Below are positions 36,425 through 48,556 of a DNA stretch of 64,000 bases, piece by piece. A model generated the notes under the pieces. It did no database searches. It had not been told where the DNA came from and worked only from the letters and a program-made list of their open reading frames with translations. Made by a program: the position numbers and the translations under genes. Origin of the DNA: Spinacia oleracea (taxonomy: Eukaryota; Streptophyta; Magnoliopsida; Caryophyllales; Amaranthaceae); contig NC_079490.1 of assembly GCF_020520425.1 (NCBI RefSeq), positions 55,654,517 through 55,718,516 of the forward strand, in the 5' to 3' direction. Each line of letters opens with the position of its first letter. Position 1 is the stretch's first letter.

Positions 36425-39267
36425 TGTAATACCTCGTATTTTTCTATAATTATAAATATATTTTATTATATTTATAAAGCATTTCGCCGTATTTATAAAG
36501 TATTTTTATAAATTAATTTTATTTAATGAGAATTAAATGCGCTTTTATTTTTAATGAATTTAAATATTAATTATTTCGAAAACCGTATTTTTATTAAATA
36601 AATTCAATGAATTTATTTAATCGGGATTTATTGGGACATATTTCGAAAACGAATTTGATTTACTTAAAGCCCGGTCGTTTTGTCTTGACCAAACCCAACA
36701 AAGCTTGCAAGGAGTAAACTTAAATGAGCTCGGTAATAAGCCTAACTCAAAATTACCCTAACCTAGCCCACATGGGAGAGAAAACCTATAAATAGACCTC
36801 ATATCAAACCCTCACAACCAAAATTTCAGAAATCTCTCTCTCTCTCTCCTCTTTTTCCTCTCCTTGCGGCACACTCCACGCCCCACACTCCCTCTCTTCT
36901 TCGTGCACCCTTGCTTACGGCGCAAGGCAGCCCGTCTCTCGCCCGTCCCGCAGCCGCAGTGTAGTATAGCACTACGTGTCTGCGTGTTGTGTGGTCGTGC
37001 TCGCCCGCGCTGCCCTCTCGTGCATCACCCCTCGTCGCGTCGCAGCACAGCAGTAGCGCTGTGTGCGCGTTGTGCCTCGCCTGTGCCCAGCTCGTCGCCC
37101 TTGTCCTTTGCGCGCGCGCCCTTGCTGCGGTGCGTTGCGCTGCCGCTGCTGTTGCTTGTGCTTGTCGTGTGCGATGGTCGGCACATACACACACGATCAT
37201 TAATCGTTGTGTGTGTGTGTGTTGATCAATTGTCTCAATCAAAATTTATTTTCAAAAATATTAATTTTCAGTTTTAAATTGATTTAATTGTTGTGATTAC
37301 TTTAAATATTTGGGTTGTTTAAATTAATTAGAACGGTTATGAACACCGTATTGGGTTAGTGTTGTGTTTTAATTAAAGAGATTGGTTTTGATGATTGAAA
37401 TTACTATTTTCAGATTTAATAAGTTTATAAAGTGTTGATTTTTGAAGTCATAACATGTTTTTGGAATAAACTATTGTTAGGGTTTTGATTTCAATTAATT
37501 AAAGCGATTGATTTACATAATTTAATGACAATTTAAATTATGGGAATCAACTTAAATTTTCAGATTGTTTATAAGCTTTAAAAAGTTAGTTTTAATGATT
37601 TTAAAGCTAAAAAGTCAATGTCTTTATGTTAGAACTTGAGTTGACTATTGGAGACTATTAAATTAATGATTAATGATTGGTTTCTAATTAAAACAAAGGT
37701 TTTAGAATCTTAAATAGTTGCTGGAAATTTAGTAAACATGGATAATAATTTAGTTCTCTTATTTTGTTTATAGGAGTTGATTTCTAGTGAGTCGTGATTC
37801 GCACAATGACCCCCGTACTTAGGTATTCCAGGTACGTACAAAACTAGGGTGACCACCCATCCCTTGAGGACTTTGTGAAGTGTATTGAATGTGAATCATG
37901 TGAACTTATATGTTGCTATGAATTCATGTTTGATGATTGAGAAAGAATATGTTATTATGAATTCATGTTTGATATTGAGAACGAGCATGTTATTATTATT
38001 ATTGAATCTATGTGAACGAGTATGTTATGAATTGAATTATGCTTTATAGATTCTGTTGAACTATCATGTTATGGACTTTTAAAATCGTTGAATTATGTCA
38101 AGCATGTTGTTCAAGTTGGTTTGCATGTATGAGTAGTGCGCATGCAAGTTGTTATTATTATTATGCTATAGTACAGGATGTCTAGCATAATTATTGAGCC
38201 AGTCGAATATTTCCAATGAGCAATATATATTCTTCCAAGGGGTAGAATATGTTAGAGAGTCTACGTGAATTGAATTAAGGACAATTCGTGAAGTGTCGTT
38301 GTTGAATTGTTTATTTGTTGAATTGTTTGTATGTTGTGTTTTGAGTAGAGTCTTGAGTCGCCTTGAACATAATATACTAATTAACGTAAAATGTAACCCG
38401 AAAGAGCTTCAAAACTCTTGGAACGTATATACCTTGAGTATGAACAATGGGGGGAGTCTTTCCGTAAAACTTGTACTCCTAGAATGATACAAGATGTTGT
38501 TTCATTCTTCTTTTATGCCGTTGTGCATTGGAATTCCTGTCGGTATGGCCCGACTGTCGGTAGTAGCCCGACTTATTTTGGTGTATGGTTGGCTCCCATC
38601 ACCCTTTTCTTTCCTTTTGTGGATACTTTACTTTACCCGTTCGAAGCTACTTCTTTATTAAACTGTGAGCCAAGAGTCGTGTCAAGTATCGAGTCTTGTC
38701 TCCATGTTTGTTGTTTATTATATGGCTTTTGCATGTGGATTATTTAATTCGTCGAGTGAAGCATGTTAGGATAGAATGTTATTCTAGCTTGTCCGTGCTC
38801 AGCTTTTGCTGACTTCGTGCTTCATGTCTTCTGGTCATGGCCTTTGCCTTAATGACCCTATGATGATCCATCAATTGCATTTTCGTTGTTGGGGAGTAGA
38901 TTTATAATAAAGCAGGTTTGTAGAGATAACTTGCGGGAGAAGTTATCATGGGATTCGAGTTGAGAGCTTTACTCTTTCGTATTTTATAAACTCTATTTCT
39001 ATTTTTGGTCATGACTACTACTAATACTATTTATAGTTAATGGATTTTCAAATGGTTTAATACTTTGGATTTGGGCCTCAACGGTTCCAACTTGTTTTAA
39101 TAACCATTAACTATCTATTTAATATGTTTTGAAAGTTAGTTAATTCCGCTGCGTAATTCTGGTAAATAGTCTTAGCCGTTATCACGGTGACGGTAATATC
39201 TTGGTAATTCCTGTGTTTTAAGTTGGAAAATGTTTTATAAAAAGCAAGGAATTATTAGGGTGTTACA
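36425..39267 (+). repeat. 5' LTR (2.84 kb) of gypsy element G2
   Basis: It starts TGTAATACCTCG, inserted in the AGAACAT array, and ends AGGGTGTTACA. The TATA box CCTATAAATAGACC lies at 36,785-36,798. A GC-rich transcribed part follows (36,840-37,230) whose ORFs on both strands I reject as genes. It ends next to a PBS-like site. It is related in ends and layout to the LTR at 10,633 but clearly a different family. Confidence 0.75.
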
Positions 39268-40027
39268 AAGTGGTATTTGCAGAGCTCTATTTTGAGAGCC
39301 GCTTTGCATTAATTAATAGTGCAAAGTGGTAAATCCTTAAACTACGATTGCGGAACTTTAGGATTTTTCGAAAACTATTTTCCTAAAGTCAAAATGTTGT
39401 TTTTGAGTACTCAAAATTTTGAAAAGCCAAACACCAATTATTTCAAGTATTTGAAAGTTATTTTAATTATTCGAGTTTTATTAAATTCGAATTATTTTTT
39501 TTTATTTCCGAAAATATTTTCGGATTTTTCAAAAAAAAAAAAAAAATAATATAAAATATTTTTCCGAAATAATTAATTATTTAATTATTTATTTATTTAT
39601 TCATTCCTTTTTAATTATTTTCGAAAATAATCGAATTAATTACTTAAATTATTCAATTACTTATTTTAAATTTTCGATTTTAATTTTAATAATTTCGTAT
39701 ACATTTGAAGTTATTTATTTAAATTAATTTCGAAAATTTTTATTTACTCTAAGTGAGGAAAGGGTAGATTAAGAAGGGCATAATTAGATTATGTATGCGT
39801 TTAAGTTAAGTGTGCATTGCTAACCAAGAGTTTATGTGATTATGTCTTGATTATGTGATCTTTTACTTAAAGTTTGATCATGTCTTGTTTTGCGTTATGT
39901 GATTAATTGCATCACGATTCATGATTAAGCATGTACTTGTGCATTGAAATTGTATGGCTCAACGAACTTACTTTGTTTTTGGAACACTTTAGTAAGACTT
40001 TGTAGTTGTTAACTTTCAGGATTTAAG
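39268..40027 (+). other. PBS-like site and leader of gypsy element G2
   Basis: TGGTATTTGCAGAGCTC (39,272) resembles the initiator-Met tRNA-complementary TGGTATCAGAGC with two extra bases. The leader is strongly AT-rich with poly-A at 39,529-39,546 and has no ORF worth listing. Confidence 0.5.
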
Positions 40028-40669
40028 ATGTTGATTTCAAAGTATGCAAATCTAGGAAACCTAGAGAAGCTAGATTGTGAAACCCCTCACATTTATGTGA
40101 AGAAGATCGAGTTTGCTTGCAATTATTTTGCTACAGTGAAGAACCTACCCGAACAAAGGAAGAAAGATGTTATGGCAGAGATGGTTATTCATTGCTTACC
40201 TTCCAAGAACCCATACATAGAGCTTAAGAACCGATTTCGTGATATGCATATGGAAAATGACATTCCTAATTACTACAAGTATGGTACTCCAGATGGTAGA
40301 TGGAGATATGATTTGGAGATTATGACCACAGTTATAGAGCTTGCGGAGGAATGTTTTGTGGATGGTAAGATAGTGTCAAGTGTTCACAATGTAGGATTAG
40401 ATCATGATACAGAAACTCGGATGGATGAGGATAGTGATGATGATGTTGTTGAGATTGAGAACCCTAATCCTATCATTCCTGAACCTACTATTGAGATCTC
40501 CAGTGACACAGAAATTGAGCCAGAGACTAACACTGATGAAGTAAACAGTGAGCTACAACAGAATAATGAGGATATGGAGTATGAGTCTGATCCAGAGGAA
40601 GACTTTGATGACTTTGAAGACCATGAGCACTCTTCACCAGTTTGTAGAGGTGGTTGGATAGTAGAGTAG
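40028..40669 (+). CDS. extra sense ORF upstream of gag in gypsy element G2, acidic protein of unknown function
   Basis: An intact 213-codon ORF. The N-terminal 110 residues look globular ('FATVKNLPEQRKKDVMAEMV', 'ELKNRFRDMHMENDIPNYY', 'GRWRYDLEIMTTVIELAEEC'). The rest is highly acidic ('SDDDVVEIENPNP', 'YESDPEEDFDDFEDHEH') and ends 'VCRGGWIVE'. It lies between the leader and gag, on the sense strand. Extra ORFs ahead of gag are known in Ogre-like and some other plant gypsy elements, but I do not recognise this protein. The start is the first ATG after TTTCAGGATTTAAG, which could be a splice acceptor. It is the only undamaged ORF in this element. Confidence 0.6.
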   Translation: MLISKYANLGNLEKLDCETPHIYVKKIEFACNYFATVKNLPEQRKKDVMAEMVIHCLPSKNPYIELKNRFRDMHMENDIPNYYKYGTPDGRWRYDLEIMTTVIELAEECFVDGKIVSSVHNVGLDHDTETRMDEDSDDDVVEIENPNPIIPEPTIEISSDTEIEPETNTDEVNSELQQNNEDMEYESDPEEDFDDFEDHEHSSPVCRGGWIVE

Positions 40670-41129
40670 CGATTTAAATATATTCCTAATGTAATAGCTA
40701 GAGCTTAAATTTTAGCGAAGTAATAAAGTAGTAAACTACTATTTATGGTTTTAGTAGTTCAGTTTTGTGGTCTTTCGAATAAAGTACGATCCAAAGGATG
40801 TATTATTTTTCCCATTGAAGTAATAAAGTTTAGAATTCTTTCTTTTACCTTTAATTCTAAGTTTATGTTCTCTTTTAGCGATTATCGCAAAAGAACTTCA
40901 TGTATTTCTTCAATGAAATTATACTTGCAAGGTGGTTCAATTTGCACCACTCGAACTTTGTGACGCGGACTAAGTGGAAAAGTGGCCCATAATAGGTGCC
41001 TATCTTGCTTAGGGTCCGAAAATTTCTTGTTTGTGTACTAATTGTATGACTAGTTAGTGCAATGTTTTAGTAAGGCAGTGTCCAAACAGTGGTTAAAGTT
41101 AGTCTTTTGTTTTATTCAGGAGAAGGGAA
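40670..41129 (+). other. spacer between extra ORF and gag
   Basis: No coding sequence. TATTTTATTCAGG just before gag at 41,111 resembles a splice acceptor, so the spacer may be an intron or the leader of a separate message. Confidence 0.35.
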
Positions 41130-41626
41130 ATGACTACCCAAGGAATTGCCGATGTGGTTAGGCAACTAGCTGAAGTAGTGCAGAACATAACACAGATTGG
41201 GAATAACCAGGGAGATGATCCAGCTAGTGAGATGTTTAAGAAGGTGGCCTAAAGTAAACCTCCTTTTTATCAAGGGGAGATAGACCCAACTATACTTGAG
41301 AACTGGCTAAGGGAGTTCGATAAGCTTATCGTAGCTGTCAATTGCCCTGAAGACCTTAGGGTTAATAGTGTTGTTTATTACGTTAGGGGAGAAGCTGATT
41401 TGTGGTGGCAGAGGTGTGAGAATAATTTGAGAGCTGCACCTGGATTTGGATGAGAATCATTCAAGGTAGCCTTAAGGAACAAGTTTTACCCACCATATCT
41501 GAAGAAGCAGAAAGCCCAAGAGTTCATCGAGTTGAAAATGGATGGGATGTCTGTAACAGAGTACTACTCTAAGTTTATAGAGTTGTCTAGATTTGCACCA
41601 GAAGTGGTGGCAACGGAGGAGCTTAG
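41130..41626 (+). pseudogene. gypsy gag (Retrotrans_gag), with stops, cut by copia insertion
   Basis: Begins 'MTTQGIADVVRQLAEVVQN'. After a TAA near 41,250 it continues 'PPFYQGEIDPTILENWLREF', 'DLRVNSVVYYVRGEADLWW', then a TGA near 41,450, then 'FKVALRNKFYPPYLKKQKAQ' and 'MSVTEYYSKFIELSRFAPEV'. This is the standard gypsy capsid domain order. The reading is severed at 41,626 by a copia LTR, so the zinc knuckle and pol are missing. Confidence 0.8.
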
Positions 41627-43012
41627 TGTTAGGTTATGATACATATAAATGAATATAAATCATGCGGAAAAACCATAAAAGCCAGGATTCCAAATTAATT
41701 GCCACATAACAATTAGCATAATTTAGGATGCATACTCTTTGTAGCGTGCCCTCCCTTGCTGCGCCCGAACTGAACAAGAACAAGTCTTTAGGACTCCAAG
41801 TGTCGTCCCTCCGTAAAAAGTCCACAGCACGTGCGGATCCGCCTTAGGTTTAATTAACTAGAATCGCCCCAAAGGTACTATGTGTTTTCGGTTTTATGTA
41901 GCAAAATAATAATGAATGAATTTTGTGCCTAAAATTCTTATGAATACTTGGAAAACTCGTTGTAAATTGTGAACTATAATCACATATTTTAAGGGTATGG
42001 AATCGGGTATTAGAATCCTACTAGGAAACGAATTAACTAATCTGAATTTAATTAAAATTCTATTAATTAATTATCTAGCAGATTTAGGAATTTAATCTTA
42101 AACGAATAATACATGATTTAGGTTTCTTACGCAAGCACAAACACACACGAGCATGACCCGCAGGCCATGCCCGCGAATACGCAAAGCCCGCAGCAGCTAC
42201 GAAGCCCACGCGTGCTGCCATTGTGCTTGCAGCCTTTGGCGTGTTGGGCCTGGCCTTGCGCTGGGCCTGGCGTGGCCTTGGGCTGCCGTGAGGCGCGCTA
42301 GGCTTGCTGGACGTGGGCCTGGCTTCGCGCTGGGCCTTCGTCTAGCAAGCTCGTCCGATGCTAATTCGTACGACGCGCTTCCGATTAATTTCCCGATTCC
42401 GAAATTCATTTCCGATACGAACAATATTTAACATTTCCGATTCCGGAATTAATTTTCGTTTCGAACGAATATTTAATATTTCCGTTTCCGGAATTATTTT
42501 CCGATTCCGATAATATTTCCGATTCCGACAATATTTCCGTATCCGACAATATTTCAGATTCCGGCAATATTTCCATTTCCGATAATATTTTCCGATACGT
42601 ACCATGTTTCCGTTTCCGGCAACATCTACGACTTGGATAATATTTATATTTCCGATACGATCCATATTTCCGTTTCCGGCAATATCATCGTTTCCGGAGT
42701 ATTCATTATTTGCCTTTGACGATCTCAGCTCCCACTGAAACCAAGATCCATCGATTCCGAATATCCACAGATGGAGTATTTAATGCCATTAAATACTTGA
42801 TCCGTTTACGTACTATTTGTGTGACCCTACGGGTTCAGTCAAGAGTAAGTTGTGGATTAATATCATTAATCCACTTGAACTGAAGCGGCCTCTAGCTAGG
42901 CATACAGTTCACTTGATCTCACTGAATTATTAACTTGTATAATTAATACTGAACCGTATTTATTAGACTTACCATTAAATGCATACTTGGACCAAGGGAA
43001 TTATTTCCTTCA
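41627..43012 (-). repeat. 3' LTR of copia element C1
   Basis: On - it begins TGAAGGAAATAATTCCC and ends ACCTAACA; the polypurine tract CAAGTGGGAGAC lies immediately upstream. It contains a block of tandem AATATTTCCGATTCCG-type units (42,410-42,710) and GC-rich GGGCCTGGC repeats (42,245-42,345). A nearly identical solo copy is at 50,419-51,798. Confidence 0.85.
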
Positions 43013-43383
43013 GTCTCCCACTTGTCCTTAGAGACAAGTGTGCATTTCCTAATTCCTTTGTCACTCGATGCTTGCTCTTGAACATAAGGTAAGAGTTGTC
43101 ATCCTTATTATGTCCAGAGGTGTTTCTCGATTTCAGAGTTCAACTGATCAAATAAACAGATAATCATAGCCTATGATTCATCTGAGCACGGCCATGCATT
43201 TTACAGTTTCTAGCTCTCCGAGTGGCCTTGTACAACTTTTAGCATCTCATCCCGATTTATGGGAGGACAATCCCAATCTTGCGATCTTGAGATTAGACTT
43301 CGTTTGATAGGTGATTACCCGAGCATTGCCTTTATAGCCTCCTTTTACGGTGCGACGGTTGACAACATCAAAGTAAGCAGTTC

Positions 43384-45590
43384 TCAAACAAGTAATCTCA
43401 AATCACTCAGGTATTGAGGATTAGTGTTCAACATAGGAATGTCATTTCCGATAATTAATATGTCGTCGACATATAATACTAGAAAAGCAATTTTTCTCCC
43501 ACTGACCTTCTTGTATACACAAGATTCGTCTACGTTCTTGATGAAACCAAAGTCGCTGACTGCGTCATCAAAACGTATGTTCCAGCTCCTTGATGCTTGC
43601 TTCAATCCGTAGATTGATTTCTTAAGCTTGCATACCTCTTTAGCATTCTTTGGATCCTCAAAACCCTCAGGTTGTGTCATAAACACAGTTTCTGTTAAAA
43701 CGCCGTTTAAGAAAGCGGTTTTGACATCCATCTGCCATATTTCGTAATCGTAATATGCAGCGATTGCTAACATTATCCGAATAGACTTTAGCATTGCAAC
43801 TGGTGAAAAGGTTTCATCGTAATCCACACCGTGGACTTGCCTGTAACCTTTTACAACCAATCTAGCTTTGAAAACTTCAAGTTTCCTATCTTTGTCCTTT
43901 TTCAGTTTGAAAACCCATTTGCTTAGCCATCTGGAAAATCGACCAAATCCCAAACTTGGTTTTCAGACATGGAGTCTAATTCAGATTTCATGGCTTCTTG
44001 CCATTGCTTGGAGCTAGGGCTCGTCATAGCTTATTTGTAAGTCGCAGGTTCATCACTTTCAAGTAATAAAACTTCATAGCTCTTGTTCGTCAAAATACCT
44101 AAGTACCTTTCCGGTTGAGATCTATATCTCTGCGATCTACGCGGGGTTACATTTCTAGATGGTCCTTGATTCTCACCAGATACTTCTAAAGATCTCTGAG
44201 TTTCATCCTGAATGTCATCTTGAGCATTCTCTAGAGTTTGTTGTTCGACTCGAATTTCTTCGAGGTCTACTTTTCTCCCACTTGTCATTTTGGAAATGTG
44301 ATCTCTTTCCAAAAAGATACCATCTCGAGCAACAAACACCTTTCTTAGATGTATTGTAGAAGTAATACCCCTTTGTTTCCTTTGGATAGCCCACAAGGAT
44401 ACATTTGTCAGATTTTGGATGAAGTTTGTCTGAAATTAATCGTTTGACGTATACTTCACATCCCCAAATCTTAAGAAAAGACACTTTTGGAGGCTTTCCA
44501 AACCATAACTCATATGGAGTCTTTTCAACAGCTTTAGACGGAGCTCTATTTATAGTGAGTGCAACTGTATTTAGTGCATGTCCCGAAAATTCTATTGGAA
44601 GTTCGACCTGACCCATCATTGATCTAACCATGTCTAGCAAGGTTCTATTCCTCCGTTCCGACACACCGTTCCATTGTGGTGTTCTAGGAGTCAATTCTGA
44701 TAGAATTCCATATTCTTTCAGATGGTCATCAAATTCATAGCTCAGATATTCACCGCCTCTATCAGACCGCAGTGCCTTAATCTTCTTGCCTAATTGATTC
44801 TCTACTTCACTCCGAAACCCTTGAATTTGTCAAAGGATTCATACTTACGCTTCATTAGGTAGACATAACCATATCTACTGAAGTCAACAGTGAAAGTGAT
44901 AAAGTAGCTGAAACCACCAACAACATTTGTACTCATTGGTCCACATACATCTGTATGGATTAAACCCAATAGTTCATTTGCTCTTTCTCCAACTTTAGAG
45001 AAAGGTTGCTTTGTCATTTTTCCAAGTAAACATGATTCGCACTTACCATAATCCTCTAAGTCAAATGGTTATAGAATTCCTTCCTTTTGAAGTCTTTCTA
45101 TGCGTTTCAAGTTAATATGGCCTAATCGACAATGCCACAGATAGGTGAGATCTGAATCATTCCTTTTTGGCCTTTTTGGTATTTATGTTATAAACTTGTT
45201 TGTCGTGATCTAATAAATAAAGTGCATTGACTAATCTAGCAGATCTATAAAACATCTATTTAAAATAAAACGAACAACTATTGTCTTTTATTAAAAAGGA
45301 AAATCCCTTAGCATCTATGCAAGAAACAAAAATGATGTTTTAGTAAGACTTGGAACATGGAAACAATCTTCCAGTTCCAAAACTAGCCCAGAGGGCAACG
45401 ACAAAGAATAAGTTCCTACAGCTAATGCAGCAATCCGTGCTCCATTTCCCACTCGTAGGTCGACTTCACCCTTGCTTAACCTTCTACTTCTTCTTAGTCC
45501 CTGCGAATTGGAACATAAGTGTGAGCCACAACCTGTATCTAATACCCAAGAAGTTGAATTAGCAAGTATACAGTCTATAACGAAAATATC
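43384..45590 (-). pseudogene. copia pol (protease, integrase, RT), broken
   Basis: Protease: 'STSWVLDTGCGSHLCSN' (about 45,540-45,490). Pre-integrase: '[15 protein letters not shown]'. Integrase: '[16 protein letters not shown]' (44,980) and 'PRTPQWNGVSERRNRTLLDM' (44,690). RT: 'ETFSPVAMLKSIRIMLAIAA', 'QMDVKTAFLNGVL', 'LKQASRSWN' and the catalytic 'LYVDDILIIGNDIPML'. Just after YVDD the frame runs into 3' untranslated sequence (43,430-43,384). The rest of RT and all RNase H are therefore deleted. Several frame breaks lie between 44,000 and 45,100. Confidence 0.85.
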
Positions 45591-46433
45591 TTAAGATGGA
45601 ACGACTGTTCCGTTCTTGTGATCTTCCTTAAGCTTCAAGCAATCTCTCTTCCAATGCCCATTCTTCTTGCAGTAGAAGCATTCAGATTCAGAAGTAGGTT
45701 GGCTCACCTTCTTCTTTTCAGATTTGGTGCCGCCAGGTTGCTTAGTCTGGCTGGCCTTGTTGCCACCTTTCTTAGCATTCCTCTTCTTGCCAGATTTCTT
45801 GAACTTACCCCCACGCACCATAAGCACATCTTGCTTATCACTTTTGAGCGTCTTTTCAGCGGTCTTCAGCATACCGTGAAGCTCAGTGAGCGTTTTGTCC
45901 AGACTATTCATACTGTAGTTCAGCTTGAACTGATCATACCCGCTATGAAGAGAATGGAGGATGGTGTCTACAGCCATTTCCTGAGAGAATTGCTGATCCA
46001 GCCGACTCATATTCTCAATGAGTCCAATCATTTTGAGAACATGTGGACTTACGGGCTCGCCTTTCTTAAGCTTGGTCTCAAGAATTTGCCTATGAGTCTC
46101 GAATCTTTCGACTCGAGCCAGATCTTGAAACATGTTCTTTAACTCACTGATAATCGTGAAAGCATCTGAGTTGATGAACGTTTTCTGTAGATCTGCACTC
46201 ATGGTTGCAAGCATTAGACATTTCACATCCTTGTTGGCATCAATCCAACGATTGAGGGCTGCCTGAGTGACCCCGTCGCCCGCGGCTTTGGGAATCGCCT
46301 CTTCCAATACATACTCCTTTTCTTCCTGCATAAGAACTATTTGCAAGTTCCTTTGCCAGTCAAGGAAGTTTTTCCCGTTCAACTTCTCCTTTTCGAGAAT
46401 TAATCGGATGTTGAATGAATTATTGTTTGCCAT
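45591..46433 (-). CDS. copia gag polyprotein with zinc knuckle
   Basis: 280 residues from 'MANNNSFNIRLILEKEKLNG' to 'NGTVVPS'. It has the UBN2-type copia gag domain ('GKNFLDWQRNLQIVLMQEEK', 'LHSGYDQFKLNYSMNSL'), a basic stretch and a CCHC knuckle 'CFYCKKNGHWKRDC' near residue 260. The start chosen is the ATG at 46,433 in the conserved MANNN context, although the frame stays open further upstream. A TAA separates it from the protease in the same frame, where most copia elements read through. The capsid packages element RNA in the cytoplasm. Confidence 0.75.
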   Translation of the reverse strand: MANNNSFNIRLILEKEKLNGKNFLDWQRNLQIVLMQEEKEYVLEEAIPKAAGDGVTQAALNRWIDANKDVKCLMLATMSADLQKTFINSDAFTIISELKNMFQDLARVERFETHRQILETKLKKGEPVSPHVLKMIGLIENMSRLDQQFSQEMAVDTILHSLHSGYDQFKLNYSMNSLDKTLTELHGMLKTAEKTLKSDKQDVLMVRGGKFKKSGKKRNAKKGGNKASQTKQPGGTKSEKKKVSQPTSESECFYCKKNGHWKRDCLKLKEDHKNGTVVPS

Positions 46434-46562
46434 AGTTAAAACTACAATTGAAAAATAATAAACAAATAAATAACTGTAGGGGTGATTTTTTGCGTAAGTA
46501 TTGCAATTCCCTACAAGGGGGGCGGTTTTTAGAAACCATCGCATTTTTGTACCTCGAAGGAG

Positions 46563-48536
46563 TCGCCATCAAACATTGTTTAGGGTCTTGTTTGGAAAGA
46601 CCGCAAATGACTCTATTAGGATAAGACTTGAATGTTCGAAACGGATGGGTGAGATCCGGGCACGGGAACGAGATGCTTATTCCGTGAGCTTTAGAAATTA
46701 TTCGAGTACGTGACATAGCATTTTTGAAAGTACCCTAGTTAAACTATGTGGGTTTGAATTTAGAGCAAATAGAATCTCTACTTGTATGGTGGTCACTTTG
46801 CTTTAAAGGTAATTTAAGGGAACCTAAGATCGGTTTGTCCAAGAAATTATCTTTGTTAAGCGTGATGTAACCTTGCATTTTGTTGTATTTAGCATGTATG
46901 GTGATGAAAGCAATAAAGCGAATAAAGCAACATCACAATAGTAAATAAGTCGGAATTAGTAAATACAAGGCCCCCTAGAGACGGACTAGGGAGTAGGTCC
47001 ACATTGCCTAGAAGGACTAGGCAAGTAAAGATGCGGAATTGAAAGTGCGATATTGAAAATGCGATATTGGAATTGCGGAATTGAAAGGTGCATAATTGAA
47101 ATTGCAATATTGAAAGGTGCATAATTGAAATTGCGATATTGAAATTTGTACTTGGGCACATGAGATTCGAACGCCAAGCGACTCCTTAAAAATAAGTGCG
47201 CCCGACACGAATTCAAAGCCAAAAATCTCAACTTGGGAGAAGTTGCTCATCCAAAAGTATCCTAGATTTTGCATATAGAACTTGAACTTGAAAGTTTGAA
47301 ATATTGAACTTGAAATATTTGAACTTGAACTTGAAATATTGAACTTGAACTTGAAATATTGAAACTTAAGAGACTTGAATCTCAAAGGTCGGGCCTTTTA
47401 ATGTTGAAAAGTTTAGATCTTTGATGTGCTCGTATTTTGAAAGGATACTAGTTAGGGAAGTAGTCATGAGCAACCCTAAACATTGTGGGATCTTGAATTT
47501 TGAAAACTTGAACTTGTATATTGAAAAATGCAGTCTTGAATCTCAAAAGACTAAACCTTTAAAAGTTAAAAAGGTGTCATCTTTGATTACTCAATACTTG
47601 AAAGTGATTCTAGTTCAAAGAAGTGATTGCAAACAACTTTGAACATCCTTGAATCTTGAAAGTTTGCATTTTTGTATTTTGAAAAGTTTGGATTTTGAAA
47701 AGATGTATGATTGTTGCAAGTGACATTTTTAGTAGTAAAAATGCCAACTTGCTAATCATTTTTGAAATAGGAAAATCAAAGAAACATGATTGAATATGGT
47801 GGGATTCGGAATTACCTATTTAGGTTTAGGCAAGAATTCCTTTTAGAGCTCCCAATTGCTTAGAACTTGAAGTTTGTATGTGTTTTTGAAGGATTTTTTG
47901 ATTTGGATTTGAGGCGTAATTTTTGTATTACGACGTTGTATATAGAATCTGCCTCCCCAAATGCTGGAAATTAGGCGGTTTTTATAGGAAAAATGGCTGG
48001 AAAACGCTAGCCATTGCCAGCGCAGCACGCCAAACCAACGCCCAGCGCTGATGACGTGGCATGAGTGCTGCCAAAAAAAGGACGCGGGCTCCGTCCTTGA
48101 TTTGTCTTGTATTGATGTACCTTTGTACGAATAGTACGATGCTTGGCACGTAGTGTTTGCTTGGAGGTCAAGAATCGATTTTGCGTCTAAAAACAAGCCG
48201 TTTCGGGTTGTACGGGACGGGGCCCGGCTTGCTCGGTTTCGTGGGTCCACCCCCGAATTTGACTTGCCTTGTATGATTTTGAGTGGAAAAGGCTTAGTAA
48301 AACCAATGGAATGGTCTACTAGATGAGATTGTACTTGGATTTTAAAATTGGTTTTTGAGAATTGTATTTTGCACCGAGTTCCGGAAGGGGAACGGCCTCG
48401 GGGATTGGATTTTGGATCTTGTATTTTGGAGATGTTATTAGAAATTGGGATTTCCGCACGGATTTGCTCCAACCGCCTAGTAAGGATAATGGTATCGTCA
48501 TCATCCTAGAGGGGAGACACAAATTAGGTGTCTACA
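46563..48536 (-). repeat. LTR of Tat-like element T2
   Basis: It starts TGTAGACACCTAATTTGTGT on - after AGTCAAAGTGGGGGCTTC. TATA box CCTATAAAAACC at 47,988-47,977, with GC-rich sequence just upstream (48,000-48,060). The U5 half contains tandem repeats based on GAAATTGCGATATT (47,035-47,150) and GAACTTGAAATATT (47,275-47,365). Confidence 0.7.
47035..47365. repeat. two short tandem arrays in the T2 LTR
   Basis: Array 1: AATTGAAATTGCGATATTG and AATTGAAAGGTGCATAATTG units. Array 2: TTGAACTTGAACTTGAAATA units. ORFs on - across them are repeat translations. Confidence 0.75.
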
Positions 48537-48556
48537 GAAGCCCCCACTTTGACTGA
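48537..48556 (-). other. polypurine tract of Tat-like element T2
   Basis: On - AGTCAAAGTGGGGGCTTC ends at the LTR start; 15 bases are identical to the tract at 6511. Confidence 0.8.

Larger units (their letters stand above)
41627..46480 (-). mobile_element. Ty1/copia element C1, 5' end missing
   Basis: Read on -: leader and gag (46,433-45,591), protease, GAG-pre-integrase, integrase and RT (45,590-43,384), polypurine tract, LTR (43,012-41,627). The 5' LTR and PBS are absent. The leader joins directly to the post-PBS leader of a Tat element at about 46,470-46,500. RNase H is deleted. Confidence 0.8.

Noticed and set aside
36826..37277. Four overlapping ORFs of 72-138 codons
   Set aside because: GC-rich R/U5 region of the gypsy LTR just after its TATA box; Arg/Ala/Cys-rich translations in several frames, no family.
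47843..48522. ORFs of 67-209 codons on - in the T2 LTR
   Set aside because: LTR sequence around the TATA box; no domain, and the composition is that of neighbouring repeats.
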